NCBI GenBank assembly: GCA_033398695.1
Contig: CM065802.1
Coordinates: forward strand, 77,982,096 to 78,046,095
Origin: Orobanche coerulescens
Taxonomy: Eukaryota; Streptophyta; Magnoliopsida; Lamiales; Orobanchaceae
Length of the DNA: 64,000 nt
Direction: 5' to 3'
A program made the position numbers and the translations under genes. Position 1 is the first letter of the stretch. The number at the start of each line of letters is the position of its first letter. This document shows, piece by piece, positions 34,013 through 45,675 of the stretch. The notes under the pieces were generated by a model. The model saw only the letters and a program-made list of their open reading frames with translations, was not told where the DNA came from and did not search any database.

Positions 34013-35273
34013 GGTTCAGGCAGATTGCATATTTAGAGCTTTTGGCCGTAGACCGGATTGATAGGCATTCGTTCGACTTGAGATGAATTCTATATCATTT
34101 CTTTTGTTAAGGTTCGAGCTTGCTACGTTGATCGAAGGAGGTGGCCTTCGAGTGTGTTGAGATCATTGAAGTGTTTCGTTCTTGCCATCTTCGAGGCAAG
34201 TATCGTAATGTGTTAATATTGGTATTTTTGAGCATGCACGTGGTTTATTCATGTTGTTGAACATGGGATTTATTTTGTTGAATTGTCATGATATTCGTTA
34301 TCTAGTGTTTGTATGTTCATGTTGATGGACATAGCAATTTGGCATATATGTATGCATGAGTTGTGTTTGTGTATGTTGTACGATCTATGCTGAGGGCGCT
34401 GGATCGGATGTCCACCTCGTGTTGGTCCGACGGGATCATCTTAGGATCTAGGCTGAGGGCGCTGGATCATTGGACGGGTTTTTTTCCACCTCGTGTTGGT
34501 CCGACGGGATCATCTTGGGATCTATGCTGACGGCGCTGGATCATTGGAATACCCTTGCTGTGTTAATGAAATCTTTTGGATTCGCATTGTCGGATTCCGG
34601 TAGCAGAAGTCCGTGTGTTGTATCTTGTTATGTATTGTTGATGCATATTCGATTTGTTTAAATGATACTTGTACTAGCATCGTTTTGCTAACCCCTTAGG
34701 GGGTGGACATTTGTTTTGATGTTCAGGTAGCCGAGGAGCGGGGAAACAGCCACAGTACCGATGTGACGACGAAGGGGTTCAGTGATGTTTGTTGTTGTTT
34801 GTGAATTGTTTTCTTGGTTCATTTTCAGTACTCGAGTACACATGTCTTATTAATATCATTTCGATATGGTTGTATTAATTAACTCGTTGGATCAGTTGGA
34901 ACCGGTTTTGTAATTTGAAATTTTGCGGTATTATTGGATTATTCACATTTCCTTTAATTAGCCTTGTAAATCCTTACTTAAAGGGTTTACGGCGATGTAA
35001 TTATTCCGAATATCTCGGGATGTTACAGAATATGGTATCGGAGCTAAGATTCATGGATATCTTGGCAGTCGGGTTTTAAAGTTGGGTCTGTTTACGTTAT
35101 TGATTTCCGGGTCGTTCGTAACATCACTGTTCAGCCAAAGTCGTCATGTGGACCGTGGTTGTAAGTCTCCTAATCTCTTGTACTACCGGTTTACTTAATT
35201 TCTGTTTTGTGAGTATTGACGGGCTTTATTTTTGAAAATTTCGTCGTGGATATTGAGAAATTGTGTTTACAGT

Positions 35274-36350
35274 ATGTTGAGGGGAGGACGTGGACGCGGA
35301 CGCGGTCGGGGACGCGGACGTGGTAACATGACAGGAGGATTCCGCAACTACCCCAGAATTATCGGCTAGTAGAACCGATTCCCATTCTGGAGGGCAGCAG
35401 GGATCGGCGAATGACGATGCAAATCCTAACATGCCGGGAGTGCTTCAACAGGTGGTGGCTCAGATAAACCAGTTCGCTCAGGTAGTTGACTGCATGCAGA
35501 CGGCGATGGGACAGCAGCACCACGAGGATAACCGGGGAGACAGATGGCTTGCTGAGGTGGTCAAATTGCACCCGCCAAAATTTGACGGATCTGCTGAGGC
35601 ACTTACTTGAGATCATTGGCTAAAGGAGTTAGAGAAAATATTTGCGGGTATTAACTGTCCCGAGGACCGGAAGGTTCCCATTGCCCAGTATTTTCTGACT
35701 GGGGAGGCCTTTGACTGGTGGGAAGATATTCGACCCGAGAATCATAATGCTGACTGTACGGAATTCAAACTAATTATGGAAGCACAATATTGTCCTCGTC
35801 CAGTTAGGGAGGCAAAAATCCGAGAGTTTTTCTCACCACAGAGTTCTGAAGCATCTGTGACAGACATAATCAAAACTTTTAACCATCAGCTGACTTGTGT
35901 GCGACACTTGGTCAGAACGGAGGCAGAAAAGATTTTTTCATTTCGATATGCGAATGAAGCCGGAGATTCAGCAGTACATGTCCGGATTCGAGTGCACTAC
36001 GTTGCGACAGTATCAAGACAAAGCGCTGGCCTACGACATGAAAGAGGCGGCGGTGGAGAAATCAGTGGAGGCAAAGAAGCAGAAAGTGACCGGCAACTTC
36101 TCAGAAAACAAGAGTGGTGGGCCCCGCAAGGGCCAGTCTTTCTTCTATTCAGCTAGGAAACCTCCACATCGTTCTAGAGGTGGAAAGAAGTTCCGGACAA
36201 CATCAGCAGTTTCGGACGCATCAAAGAAATGCTACAATTGTGGTCGAGCAGGGCATATTCGACGTGATTGCCCCGCATCTTCTGTGACTTGTTTCGATTG
36301 TGGGCAAGAAGGACACCGTGCGGCTTTCTGTGGAGTTGCTACTAGATCTT
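35274..36350 (+). pseudogene. gag: Gypsy-plus gag
   Basis: The ATG at about 35276 opens a Gly-Arg-repeat N-terminus (RGRGRGRGRG) that stops at once (TAG near 35368); a neighbouring frame continues. The retrotransposon gag domain follows (HWLKELEKIFAGINCPEDRK, YFLTGEAFDWWEDI), with an in-frame TGA near 35609 and a frameshift near 35900. Two zinc knuckles, [14 protein letters not shown] and [14 protein letters not shown], lie at about 36230-36330. Gag would package the element's RNA; this copy cannot make a full-length protein. Confidence 0.8.
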
Positions 36351-39300
36351 TTGGTACTCGCACTCCAGCGCCAGTTCCAAAGGAGATAAGTGTGAACCAG
36401 ATGCAGCAGAGTGGATTTCAGCAGCAAAATATTGGGAATAGAGAGACATCCAGTGCTGGGTCCGTTCCTCCGCGCCTGCACGAGATGAGGAAATCTGACG
36501 ATCAGAACACTGTTGTTGCATCAGGTACGATTCAGATCCTTTTGCAACCAGTTAGTGTCTTATTCGATTCCGGAGCTACACATTCTTTCATATCATTGAA
36601 CTGTGTTAATCGTTTAAAAATCTCGTGCTTATTTGATTGTGAACCATATGTTGTGGGTTTGCCGAACGGAGAGAGAATTGTGGGAACCCTAGAAACTAGA
36701 GATTTTCTAGTGTCTATAGGAGGGAGAGATTGGCCATCGAATCTTATTGTAGTTGACATTCATGGTGACGATTTAATTCTCGGAGACGATTGGCTCAACC
36801 GTTATGGAGCTATTCTGAATTATGGAAAGAGAGTCATTTCTATCATTGCTGAGGACGGATCTGAACACTTATTCAGAGGATGGAGACCGGGAAGCTCGGG
36901 AAAATTGATCAAAGCAATGAAAGCTGTGAAATTACTGAAGCAAGGATATCATGGACTTTGGTGCTATGCCATGAAGAAAGAAGAAGGAGTAGAACTCTCA
37001 TCTATTCCAGTTGTGAATGAATTTTCAGATGTATTCCCTGACGAACTACCTGGGTTACCTCCGCAGAGAGAAGTGGAGTTCACTATCGAATTAGAGCCTG
37101 GAGCCACTCCTATTTCCAGAGCACCATACCGCATGGCGCCAACCGAGATGTATAAACTAAAGAAGCAACTGGAGGAATTATTACAGAAGGGTTATATTCA
37201 ACCTAGCGTTTCTCCTTGGGTAGCGCCCGTTCTATTTGTCCGAAAGAAAGACGGATCCCTCCGGTTATGTATTTATTACAGGGAACTAAACAAGGTGATG
37301 ATCAAGAACAAGTATCCTATACCTCGGATCGATGACTTGTTTGACCAACTGCAAGGAGCAAGGGTATTCTCGAAGATCGACTTGCGATCAGGATATCATC
37401 AGTTGAGAATTAAGGAATTGGATATACCAACCGCTTCCGATCCTGCACGGCACTATGAATTCGTGGTGATGCCATTCGGACTTACCAATGCTTCTGCGGT
37501 ATTTATGCAACTGATGAATTGGGTATTCTTAGAATACCTAGATAAGTTTGTGGTCATTTTCATTGATGACATCTTGATCTATTCGAAAGACACAGAGGAG
37601 CATGCCGAGCATTTGCGTGTGGTTTTGAGCACCTTGAGGAAGGAACAGCTCTATGCGAAGCTTTCTAAATGTGAATTCTGGCTTAGGGAAGTAACCTTCC
37701 TTGGGGAGTTCATGTGGACCCGAAGAAAGTCGAAGCAATCTTGGAATGGAAAGCTCCTAAAAACGTGAAAGAAGTCCGAAGCTTCTTAGGACTTGCTGGG
37801 TATTATCGCCGTTTTGTAGAAGGATTTTCCAGAATTGCTCGTCCACTCACTCAGCTATTACAGAAAACTCAAAAGTTCACGTTGAATGAGAAATGCCAGG
37901 CTGGTTTTGATGAACTTAAGAAGAGACTGACGACAACACCTATATTAGCATTACCAGATGGCACTGATGGATTCATGGTATACAGCGACGCTTCAAATCA
38001 GGGTCTGGGATGTGTGTTAATGCAAAAGGATAAGGTGATTGCCTATGCCTCTCGGCAGTTGAAACCGTACGAAGTAAATTACCCGACTCATGATCTGGAG
38101 TTAGCAGCTGTGGTCTTTGCCTTGAAAATTTGGCGACATTATTTATACGGTACTCACTGTCAGATCTTTACAGATCATAAAAGCCTCAAGTACATTTTCA
38201 GTCAGAAAGAATTAAACATGAGGCAAAGAAGGTGGCTAGAATTGATCAAGGATTACGACTTGGAAATTCTCTATCACCCGGGTAAAGCAAACGTTGTAGC
38301 CGATGCATTGAGCTGTAAACCTATTTCGCTTCGAGTGTTGGAAGCACTTACGTCCCAAACCAGCATTCAACGAGAACTGATCCGCAAAGGGATTGAAGTG
38401 TGGGCACCATAAATCCAAGGGCAACTATATGTGATGGAACTGATTTCGTCGCTAGCCGAGGAAATCAAATCTAAGCAGTTGAACGATTCTCTGATCCTTC
38501 GGTTATGTGACGAAGTAAAGAAAGGAAAGGCCCCAGGATTCATGGTACAAGATGATGGAGTTCTGAGATTTCAGAGTCGACTTTGCGTTCCCGATAATGA
38601 CGAATTGAGACGGGCAATTCTGAAGGAAGCTCACAGCGCGCCCTATTCTATTCACCCGGGCAGCAGTAAGATGTATAAGGATCTAAAACAAAACTTATGG
38701 TGGGGGAATATGAAGAAGTACGTAGCAGAGTACGTTTCGAAGTGTTTGACTTGTCAGCAGGTTAAGATTGAACATGAGCGACCTGCCGGAATGTTAAAGC
38801 CGCTTCCGATCCTTGAGTGGAAGTGGGAGGATATCTCGATGGATTTCATCACCAATATGCCAAGAACCAAGACGGGAATGAACATGATTTGGGTAATAGT
38901 TGAGCGACTAACCAAGTCGGCTCATTTCCTAGGAACTAAAGACACATGGGGACCCGAGAGATTGGCGCGAGTATTTATTGCGGAGATAGTCAGATTGCAT
39001 GGGACGCCGAAGACCATTATTTCAGATCGAGATGGTCGCTTCGTGTCGCACTTCTGGAAAGCAGTTCACAGGGCTTTGGGGACTGAGCTCAACTTTAGCA
39101 CGGCTTATTATCCCCAAACGGATGGTCAGTCCGAAAGGACTATTCAAACAGTAGAAGACATGCTTAGAGCTTGTGCGTTGTTGGATTGGTCAACTGATTG
39201 GGAAGTTCACTTGCCATTGATTGAATTCACCTATAACAATAGTTGGCATGCTTCTATTAAGATGGCACCATTTGAAGCTTTGTACGGGAGAAGATGCCGA

Positions 39301-39885
39301 TCACCCTTGTGCTGGGATGATTCTTCGGACTTGATCGGGACGGAACCGGAATTGATAGTTCAAACTCAAGAGAAGATAGCTTTGATTCGGGAAAGACTGT
39401 TGACTGCCCAGAGTCGACAGAAGTCTTATGCAGATGTGCGTGGTCGCCCTCTAGAGTTCGACATTGGGGACCATGTACTATTGAAGGTGTCTCCTACGCG
39501 AGGAATTTTCCGTTTTGGGAGGAAAGGTAAGCTAAGTCCGAGATATATCGGACCATTTGAGATCCTCGAGAGAGTGGGGGATTTAGCATATAGGGTGGCC
39601 TTACCGCCATCGCTGAGTCACGTTCACAATGTGTTTCACGTATCCCAATTGCGAAAGTATGTACCGGATCCCAGTCATATCATTGAGTTCAATGAGATCG
39701 AGATAGCTAATGACGGCACCTTCGAGGAGAGACCAATCAAGATACTTGAGGGTCGGATCAAACAATTGAGGAATAAACCAATACCCTTGGTTAAAGTACA
39801 ATGGTCACGGCACGGAGTTGAAGAGGCCACTTGGGAAACGGAGGACATTATGAAGACTAGATATCCAGAGTTGTTTTCATCTTAA
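36350..39885 (+). pseudogene. pol: Gypsy-plus pol: protease, RT, RNase H, integrase, chromodomain
   Basis: Domains in order: protease ([12 protein letters not shown], about 36555-36590); reverse transcriptase ([20 protein letters not shown], then FIDDILIYS at about 37560); RNase H ([14 protein letters not shown], about 37980); integrase with its zinc region (HSAPYSIHPG...CLTCQQ) and catalytic core (ISDRDGRF, YYPQTDGQSERT); then a chromodomain-like tail (LVKVQWSRHGVEEATWETED) ending at 39885. Breaks: a deletion with frameshift near 37700, and an in-frame TAA at 38410-38412 at the RNase H-integrase boundary. The usual IDYR of the RT reads IYYR. The chromodomain is known to guide chromoviruses to particular chromatin. 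Confidence 0.92.
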
Positions 39886-39920
39886 GTTTCGGGACAAAAC
39901 TTCTTTTTAGGGAGGAAGAA

Positions 39921-42329
39921 CGTAATACCCGAGATTTATGATATGTATTTGGAACTTGTGATATTGTAATTGTTACATTTTGATCTGAGTATTATTCTCC
40001 GTATTTCATAATCCGGTGTTGTTGAGCGCATGATTTCATGAATGTGGTTTAAATTGTGATTCTGCGCAAGTAGCGCACGCTATCGACTAAGTGTAGCGTA
40101 CGCTAATTTGGATCCGTAGCGCACGCTGTGCATGAACATTAGCGCACGCTATACGTAGTCAGCATGATTGCGACAGGGTGGTAGGTGAGATCGGCTGAGG
40201 ATTTCGATCGGATCATGTCGGGATGAACCTGGACGGCTTTCGGGAAAAGCCAAGTCAACGCGGTAGCGCATGCTAATGATATATTGATAGCGCACGCTAA
40301 ATGATGAGTACAGTGAAGTCAGTAAGCTTCGTATGGCCGTTAGCGCACGCTATGTATAGGGACTAGCGCGCGCTAATAACCATTTCCTATATATAGTACA
40401 TCATACTTTTTCATTTTTCAGATCTTTTCACTTCCCAAATCCGAATCTTTGAGCTTAGAGAGTTACTTCCTCCATCCTAAACCTCTCATATCATCCTCCT
40501 AGCTCGAGTTTGAAGATTGTAGATCATTGGGGATTGGTGTTCAAGCTCTCAGTGTTGGATTTTCTTCAAGTTCCTTCGTGTTCTTCGCTACTTTGAGGTA
40601 GGTGATTCTTCACCAATATTAATAGTATTCTGAAGGATGTTTGGATCATGATTTGGGATTATCTAGTCAGTTAAATTCGTAAGTAGTCGAACATCATGTG
40701 TTAGAAGGATATTTTCGATGTTTCGGTACTTCTTCATCGTATAAACCATTGAACCTTTTAGTGCTTGAATTCCTAGCATATTCATGAAGCTTCAAACCGA
40801 TTGTGACCAGTATATGGAGATTATCAAAGTTCTTATGTCTTTACATAATGGAATCATACGTTTTGGGACATGAAATGGATTGAACTTAGGATATTTCCTT
40901 GAAATCAAGATGAATTATGATGTTGTGATGATAATAAGTATCCTCGTATCTCGTAGTCGTTTTATCCGTAAAGATTTTTCACAAACCATATGAGCATGAT
41001 ATGCACGGAGATGACATGTGTTAGCACGGAAGATTTCTTGAGTTTCTTCACCATTAGATTAAGCTTTCTGCCCAGTAGTAAACTGCCATGCACGGGTAGC
41101 GAATGCTAAGATGTGTATATTAACGTACGCTATCGGGAATGAGTTAACGTACGCTACGTTTGGTATGTAACGTACATTATGTCATCAGCAGAGTCAGTAG
41201 GCTGATCAGAGAGAACTGTCAGTACATGGCCAACGTACGCTAGGCTTGGTCAGCTGCGTACGCTAACAGGCAGGCTTAGCGCACGTTACGTAAAGTACGT
41301 AGCGTACGCTAAGTGGTTCAGGCAGATTGCATATTTAGAGCTTTTGGCCGTAGACCGGATTGATAGGCATTCGTTCGACTTGAAATGAATTCTATATCAT
41401 TTCTTTTGTTAAGGTTCGAGCTTGATACGTTTATCGAAGGAGGCGGCCTTCGAGTGTGTTGAGATCATTGAAGTGTTTCGTTCTTGCCATATTCGAGGCA
41501 AGTATCGTAATGTGTTAATATTGGTATTTTTGAGCATGCATGTGGTTTATTCATGTTGTTGAACATGGGATTTATTTCGTTGAATTGTCATGATATTCGT
41601 TATCTAGTGTTTGTATGTTCATGTTGATGGACATAGCGATTTGGCATATATGTATGCATGAGTTGTGTTTGTGTATGTTGTACGATCTATGCTGAGGGCG
41701 CTGGATCAGATGTCCACCTCGTGTTGGTCCGACGGGATCATCTTGGGATCTAGGCTGAGGGCGCTGGATCATTGGACGGGTTTTTTTCCACCTCGTGTTG
41801 GTCCGACGGGATCATATTGGGATCTATGCTGACGGCGCTGGATCATTGGAATACCCTTGCTGTGTTAATGGAATCTTTTGGATTCGCATTGTCGGATTCC
41901 GGTAGCGGAAGTCCGTGTGTTGTATCTTGTTATGTATTGTTGATGCATATTCGATTTGTTTAAATGATACTTGTACTAGCATCGTTTTGCTAACCCCTTC
42001 GGGGGTGGACATTTGTTTTGATGTGCAGGTAGCCGAGGAGCGGGGAAACAGCCACAGTACCGATGTGACCTCGAAGGGGTTCAGTGATGTTTGTTATTGT
42101 TTGTGAATTGTCTTCTTGGTTCATTTTCAGTACTCGAGTACACGTGTCTTATTAATATCATTTCGATATGGTTGTATTAATTAACTCGTTGGATCAGTTG
42201 GAACCGGTTTTGTAATTTGAAATTTTGCGGTATTGTTGGATTATTCACATTTCCTTTAATTAGCCTTGTAAATCCTTACTTAAAGGGTTTACGGCGCTGT
42301 AATTATTCTGAATATCTCGGGGTATTACA
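39921..42329 (+). repeat. Gypsy-plus 3' LTR
   Basis: Same length as the 5' LTR and very few differences. It is preceded by a purine tract (ttagggaggaagaa). It starts CGTAATACCC rather than TGTAATACCC. Confidence 0.93.
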
Positions 42330-42939
42330 TAACGTACGTTATATTCACACATATATTACTCATGTGAATCAGAATGATCCTATGGTGTTGATGTCTTCGA
42401 ATTCCAGGTTAATCATCCCATCATAAGACTTACTCTAATCTCGATTATAAATCCTCAAAGGTGTTTTGGGAAATCTGAGGTTGTTATCAACATTAAGTCT
42501 ACTATCATTATGGAAACACCATAAAATACGGTTTATTAATCTCAGAAAACTTCCCTTACTTGTTCATCATAACAAGACTCGAACTATAATGTTCTTAACT
42601 CGGGTAACTAAAGCATGAACATTCCAACTTCCAAAAACATGATGTTCGGATAAAAATCATCTATGGAGCTTAATAATCCCGGTAGTATGTTCATAACATC
42701 CTTAAGAACACAAATTCAAGGTTGAGGTAGCATTAACATACCTTAATATGAAGGGAACGCAGAGACAAGAGGTAGTATCCAACTCCGATTGCTTGAATGC
42801 CAATCCAAGATGTTTCTTAACTTAAATGATCGAGTCTATGTAACCTATAGGTGTTTTAGATGGCTGGAGACTCTCTATAAATGAAGGAAAACGAAGTACA
42901 AGTAAAAGGGACGAAGTGAAATGAAATGGGGTGTTGTCC

Positions 42940-43335
42940 ATATATATAATATCTTGGGCTTTACGTACGTTAGCCTTAGCTACGTAATCGACTTAGCGCA
43001 CGCTACCATTCGTTCTTAGCGTACGCTATCATTCAATGGCAGCTTACTGTCTCATTCTGTACTCGCTTATGTACGTTACACCCCATGCATTACGTACGTA
43101 AGCTACACACATTAGCGTACGCTAGTTACAAATCTTAGCGTACGTTAACACCCGTTGACCCCAAAACTGTCCAGGTTCATCCGCGGGAATCTTTTCAAGC
43201 CCACCACCAGCCGTCCATTTGCTGGCCAGCTTGTTCAATCATTGACCTCCTTACGTACGCTACGTCTAGCTCGTAGCGTACACTATCTCTAGCTCGTAAC
43301 ATACGTTACGCTTACCTGTTAGCGTGCGTTACGAC
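42940..43335 (-). promoter_or_regulatory. Palindrome cluster plus TATA box, Gypsy-minus 3' LTR
   Basis: About 11 motifs (TTACGTACGTTA, TAGCGCACGCTA, TAGCGTACGCTA and so on) lie directly upstream, on the minus strand, of TATATATGG. The 5' LTR carries the same array at about 48545-49090, split by a MITE. Confidence 0.65.
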
Positions 43336-43487
43336 GTAGTTGCATGTGAAGGATTAAAAGTTGATATTATAATGCATGAGGATGAAAATACGGAAACGAT
43401 CATACTTCGATTATTGATAGCACAAATTCAGGTAATACAGGGTTCAAATACGGACGAAAATACCCAGCAATTTATCCGGATATTACA

Positions 43488-45675
43488 TACTATCCCTCTT
43501 AAAAGAAGTTTCGTCCCGAAACTTAAAGTAGAGTGGAGAAGTAAAAGCTCCTAGAATTAAGTAAAATCACAAACGGCTCAGACGTACTGAAATCGCGTGT
43601 CGAGCTCGACCAACCGTATTCAAGTTCATAACACATTGGAAATGTTAACCGCACGAGTGGGAACAAATAGTTTCGAACAAAATTTTGCAAGGATTACGTT
43701 CAGATGTGAATAGTCCACAATAATTCACAGGGTCTAACAAATCGGTTCTGAAATTCGTTCGAATGACGGTAGGTTCAGTGGAACATGGTAGTTTAAAATT
43801 GTCAATAGGATCACAGATGAATCACCAACAATGAAAGTCTTCCAATACCGAAAAATACTAAGAAGAGTACGGGTAATACGTGCCTCCATACTAAGAAGAC
43901 ATTTCAGCCCCAAAACTTAAAACAGCAGGAGTTGGAAACGAAAAGCATTTAAAATGAAAAACGATCAAAGTCACGATTGTTGGAAACAGCAACGACTAGA
44001 ACATAGTACAAAATCTTCATTCGCCTATATTAGGCTCTTCAACAGGAGACATAAGGTTTCGGGACATTCTCCGGCCACTTTCTCTGCTCACCAACAGAGT
44101 AGCATTCTTTGCCAATTCGGAAATTATCTCACAATGTTTCTCCCGATGGCCTTCACACCCGCACCGATAACAAGTCAAGAGTGGGGAGGGACAATTTACA
44201 CGGACATGTCCCATACGGTTGCAGTTGAAGCACACTCTCTTCTTACCGGGAGTCACCGATGATGGCTTGGGATTCCCAAGGCTCATTCTCGACCGCAAAG
44301 ACGACGCATTCGAACGACGTGGGGGTTTGAGAACCTTAGTCTCATCACCGCCCAAAAATTTTCCAGATGTCCTCGGTCTCTTTTCTCCGCTCGTTGGCTC
44401 GGTCACTGAGGAGATTTCATAGGATATCGTCTGATCTTGATATTCCTTCACCGTAACATGAATCGTCGTCGTACAAACCACCTCACAGCTTCCGCTTCCA
44501 TTATCATGTCTACGTCCGCCAAGGCTCGTCATGCTAATGCAGATAGTACCGTTTATTGTTATCACATAGTTCGTTGTATGGCATACCGCAATTATCAATG
44601 CAAGGTTTAATTAGCATCCTTAGAATAACGGTAATATCGTAAAGCATGAAATTTTCTGAAGTCAATTTCCAGTCCTTCGTCTAGGACGATCATTATGCGT
44701 ATGCTTTTAATGAAAAAAATTTTTGAAACAAAAGCCGAGTCACGTTGTGCTCAAAACTTGTAAATACTGTCCTTTGTTTTGGAAGAGGAAGTTTATACAA
44801 TGACTCTAAAAATTTATTTTCGAGTAATGCCTACGAGAAAATTGAAAATCGAATTGTAACTAATTTGAAATATTTCAAAAGTGTTGAGTCCCAAATACCA
44901 CAATTTTGGAAATCCTTCCTCTTCTACCAAAATGTTTATTCGAAGGAATTTTTCACCAAAATACGTGACCATTCGACATGACTACATTAAATCATGAGGT
45001 TTACAATGTTAGGAAAATTTCAAAACACTACTTTAAAATATTCATAATTCGGCCCGGAAATATTACATGCCGGGGATTCTGCGCCGGAACCTACCAGGCT
45101 AAAAACTATTTACAAAACCATTTTAAAATGCGCCAAAAAAAGCCGATGACGGTAGCATTTTCCAAAACTTATAAAATCATTTGTAAAATATCAAATACCG
45201 TCATAAAAATACAGTTAAAACGTGCAAGACTAAAATGCCAAAACTCGGTTTAGGGAATCGGTCTTATGAGATAAGAATTCAGTTTGCAAAATACCAAGAG
45301 TCATTTCAAAATACTCACGCAGCGGATAAAATTAACACTCAAATATTTCTTCTACTGAAATGTAGAAACTGATAAATATGCTCGACTTCCAAAGTATACT
45401 ACTTAACCATTCTCACTCGAACCATATACGCAGGTGATATCATAAAACAATATGATCTCTAACAAGTACAAACCCTTGGCTCACGTTAAGCACAATATAA
45501 TCAAATACGTATACAAGGGGACTTACGATTCGGGAGGCTTACCATCACGGATTGCTTGAAGATGATGTTGGAACCACGATACTAATCACAACTCTGATGC
45601 GCGCGACTTACACAAGACATGGACTTGACCCAACGGCCTAGGTTTTTCGCAAACCTAAATCTCTGATACCATAAA
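43488..45675 (-). other. Gypsy-minus internal region with an embedded LTR-like fragment
   Basis: A polypurine-side sequence (about 43490-43520, minus) and a similar second one at about 43893-43920 suggest a local rearrangement. About 45059-45250 resembles 25370-25560, the end of the solo LTR family (shared gcgccggaac...accaggctaaaaac), so part of another LTR appears to be embedded. Apart from the gag remnant at 44017-44598, no coding sequence is supported. Confidence 0.5.
44017..44598 (-). pseudogene. gag: Gypsy-minus gag remnant, zinc-knuckle part
   Basis: A minus-strand frame of 193 residues with two CCHC knuckles, CFNCNRMGHVRVNC and CYRCGCEGHREKHC, preceded by a basic Ser/Lys/Arg-rich linker. 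This arrangement matches chromovirus-type gags, including the two knuckles in Gypsy-plus. Neither the N-terminal gag domain nor the protease follows in a readable form. Confidence 0.75.

Larger units (their letters stand above)
32619..35027 (+). repeat. Gypsy-plus 5' LTR
   Basis: TGTAATACCCGAG... to ...GGGATGTTACA. It has two palindrome clusters: eight motifs at 32769-33075 just upstream of TATATATAGG (33086), and eight more at 33795-34012 downstream. A 34400-34550 stretch has three spaced copies of 'tgctga(g/c)ggcgctggatc'. Confidence 0.93.
32619..42329 (+). mobile_element. Gypsy-plus: Ty3/gypsy chromovirus (Tekay/Del-like)
   Basis: Bounded by a perfect 5-bp duplication TAACG (32614-32618, 42330-42334). 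The LTRs at 32619-35027 and 39921-42329 are both 2409 bp and nearly identical, so this is probably the youngest large insertion. The primer site TGGTATCGGAGC is at 35033-35044. Gag, protease, reverse transcriptase, RNase H, integrase and a C-terminal chromodomain are all recognisable, with a few breaks. The first base of the 3' LTR is C instead of T. Confidence 0.93.
30251..43487 (-). repeat. Gypsy-minus 3' LTR, split by Gypsy-plus
   Basis: Pieces 30251-32618 and 42330-43487 are collinear with 45676-49247. Short open frames shared by both copies (for example near 31505 and 46917) are LTR sequence, not genes. On the minus strand the palindrome cluster (43335-42960) precedes TATATATGG at about 42940. 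Confidence 0.88.

Noticed and set aside
34470..34661. 63-codon ORF conserved at 41772-41963
   Set aside because: Same reason: identical LTR positions in Gypsy-plus.
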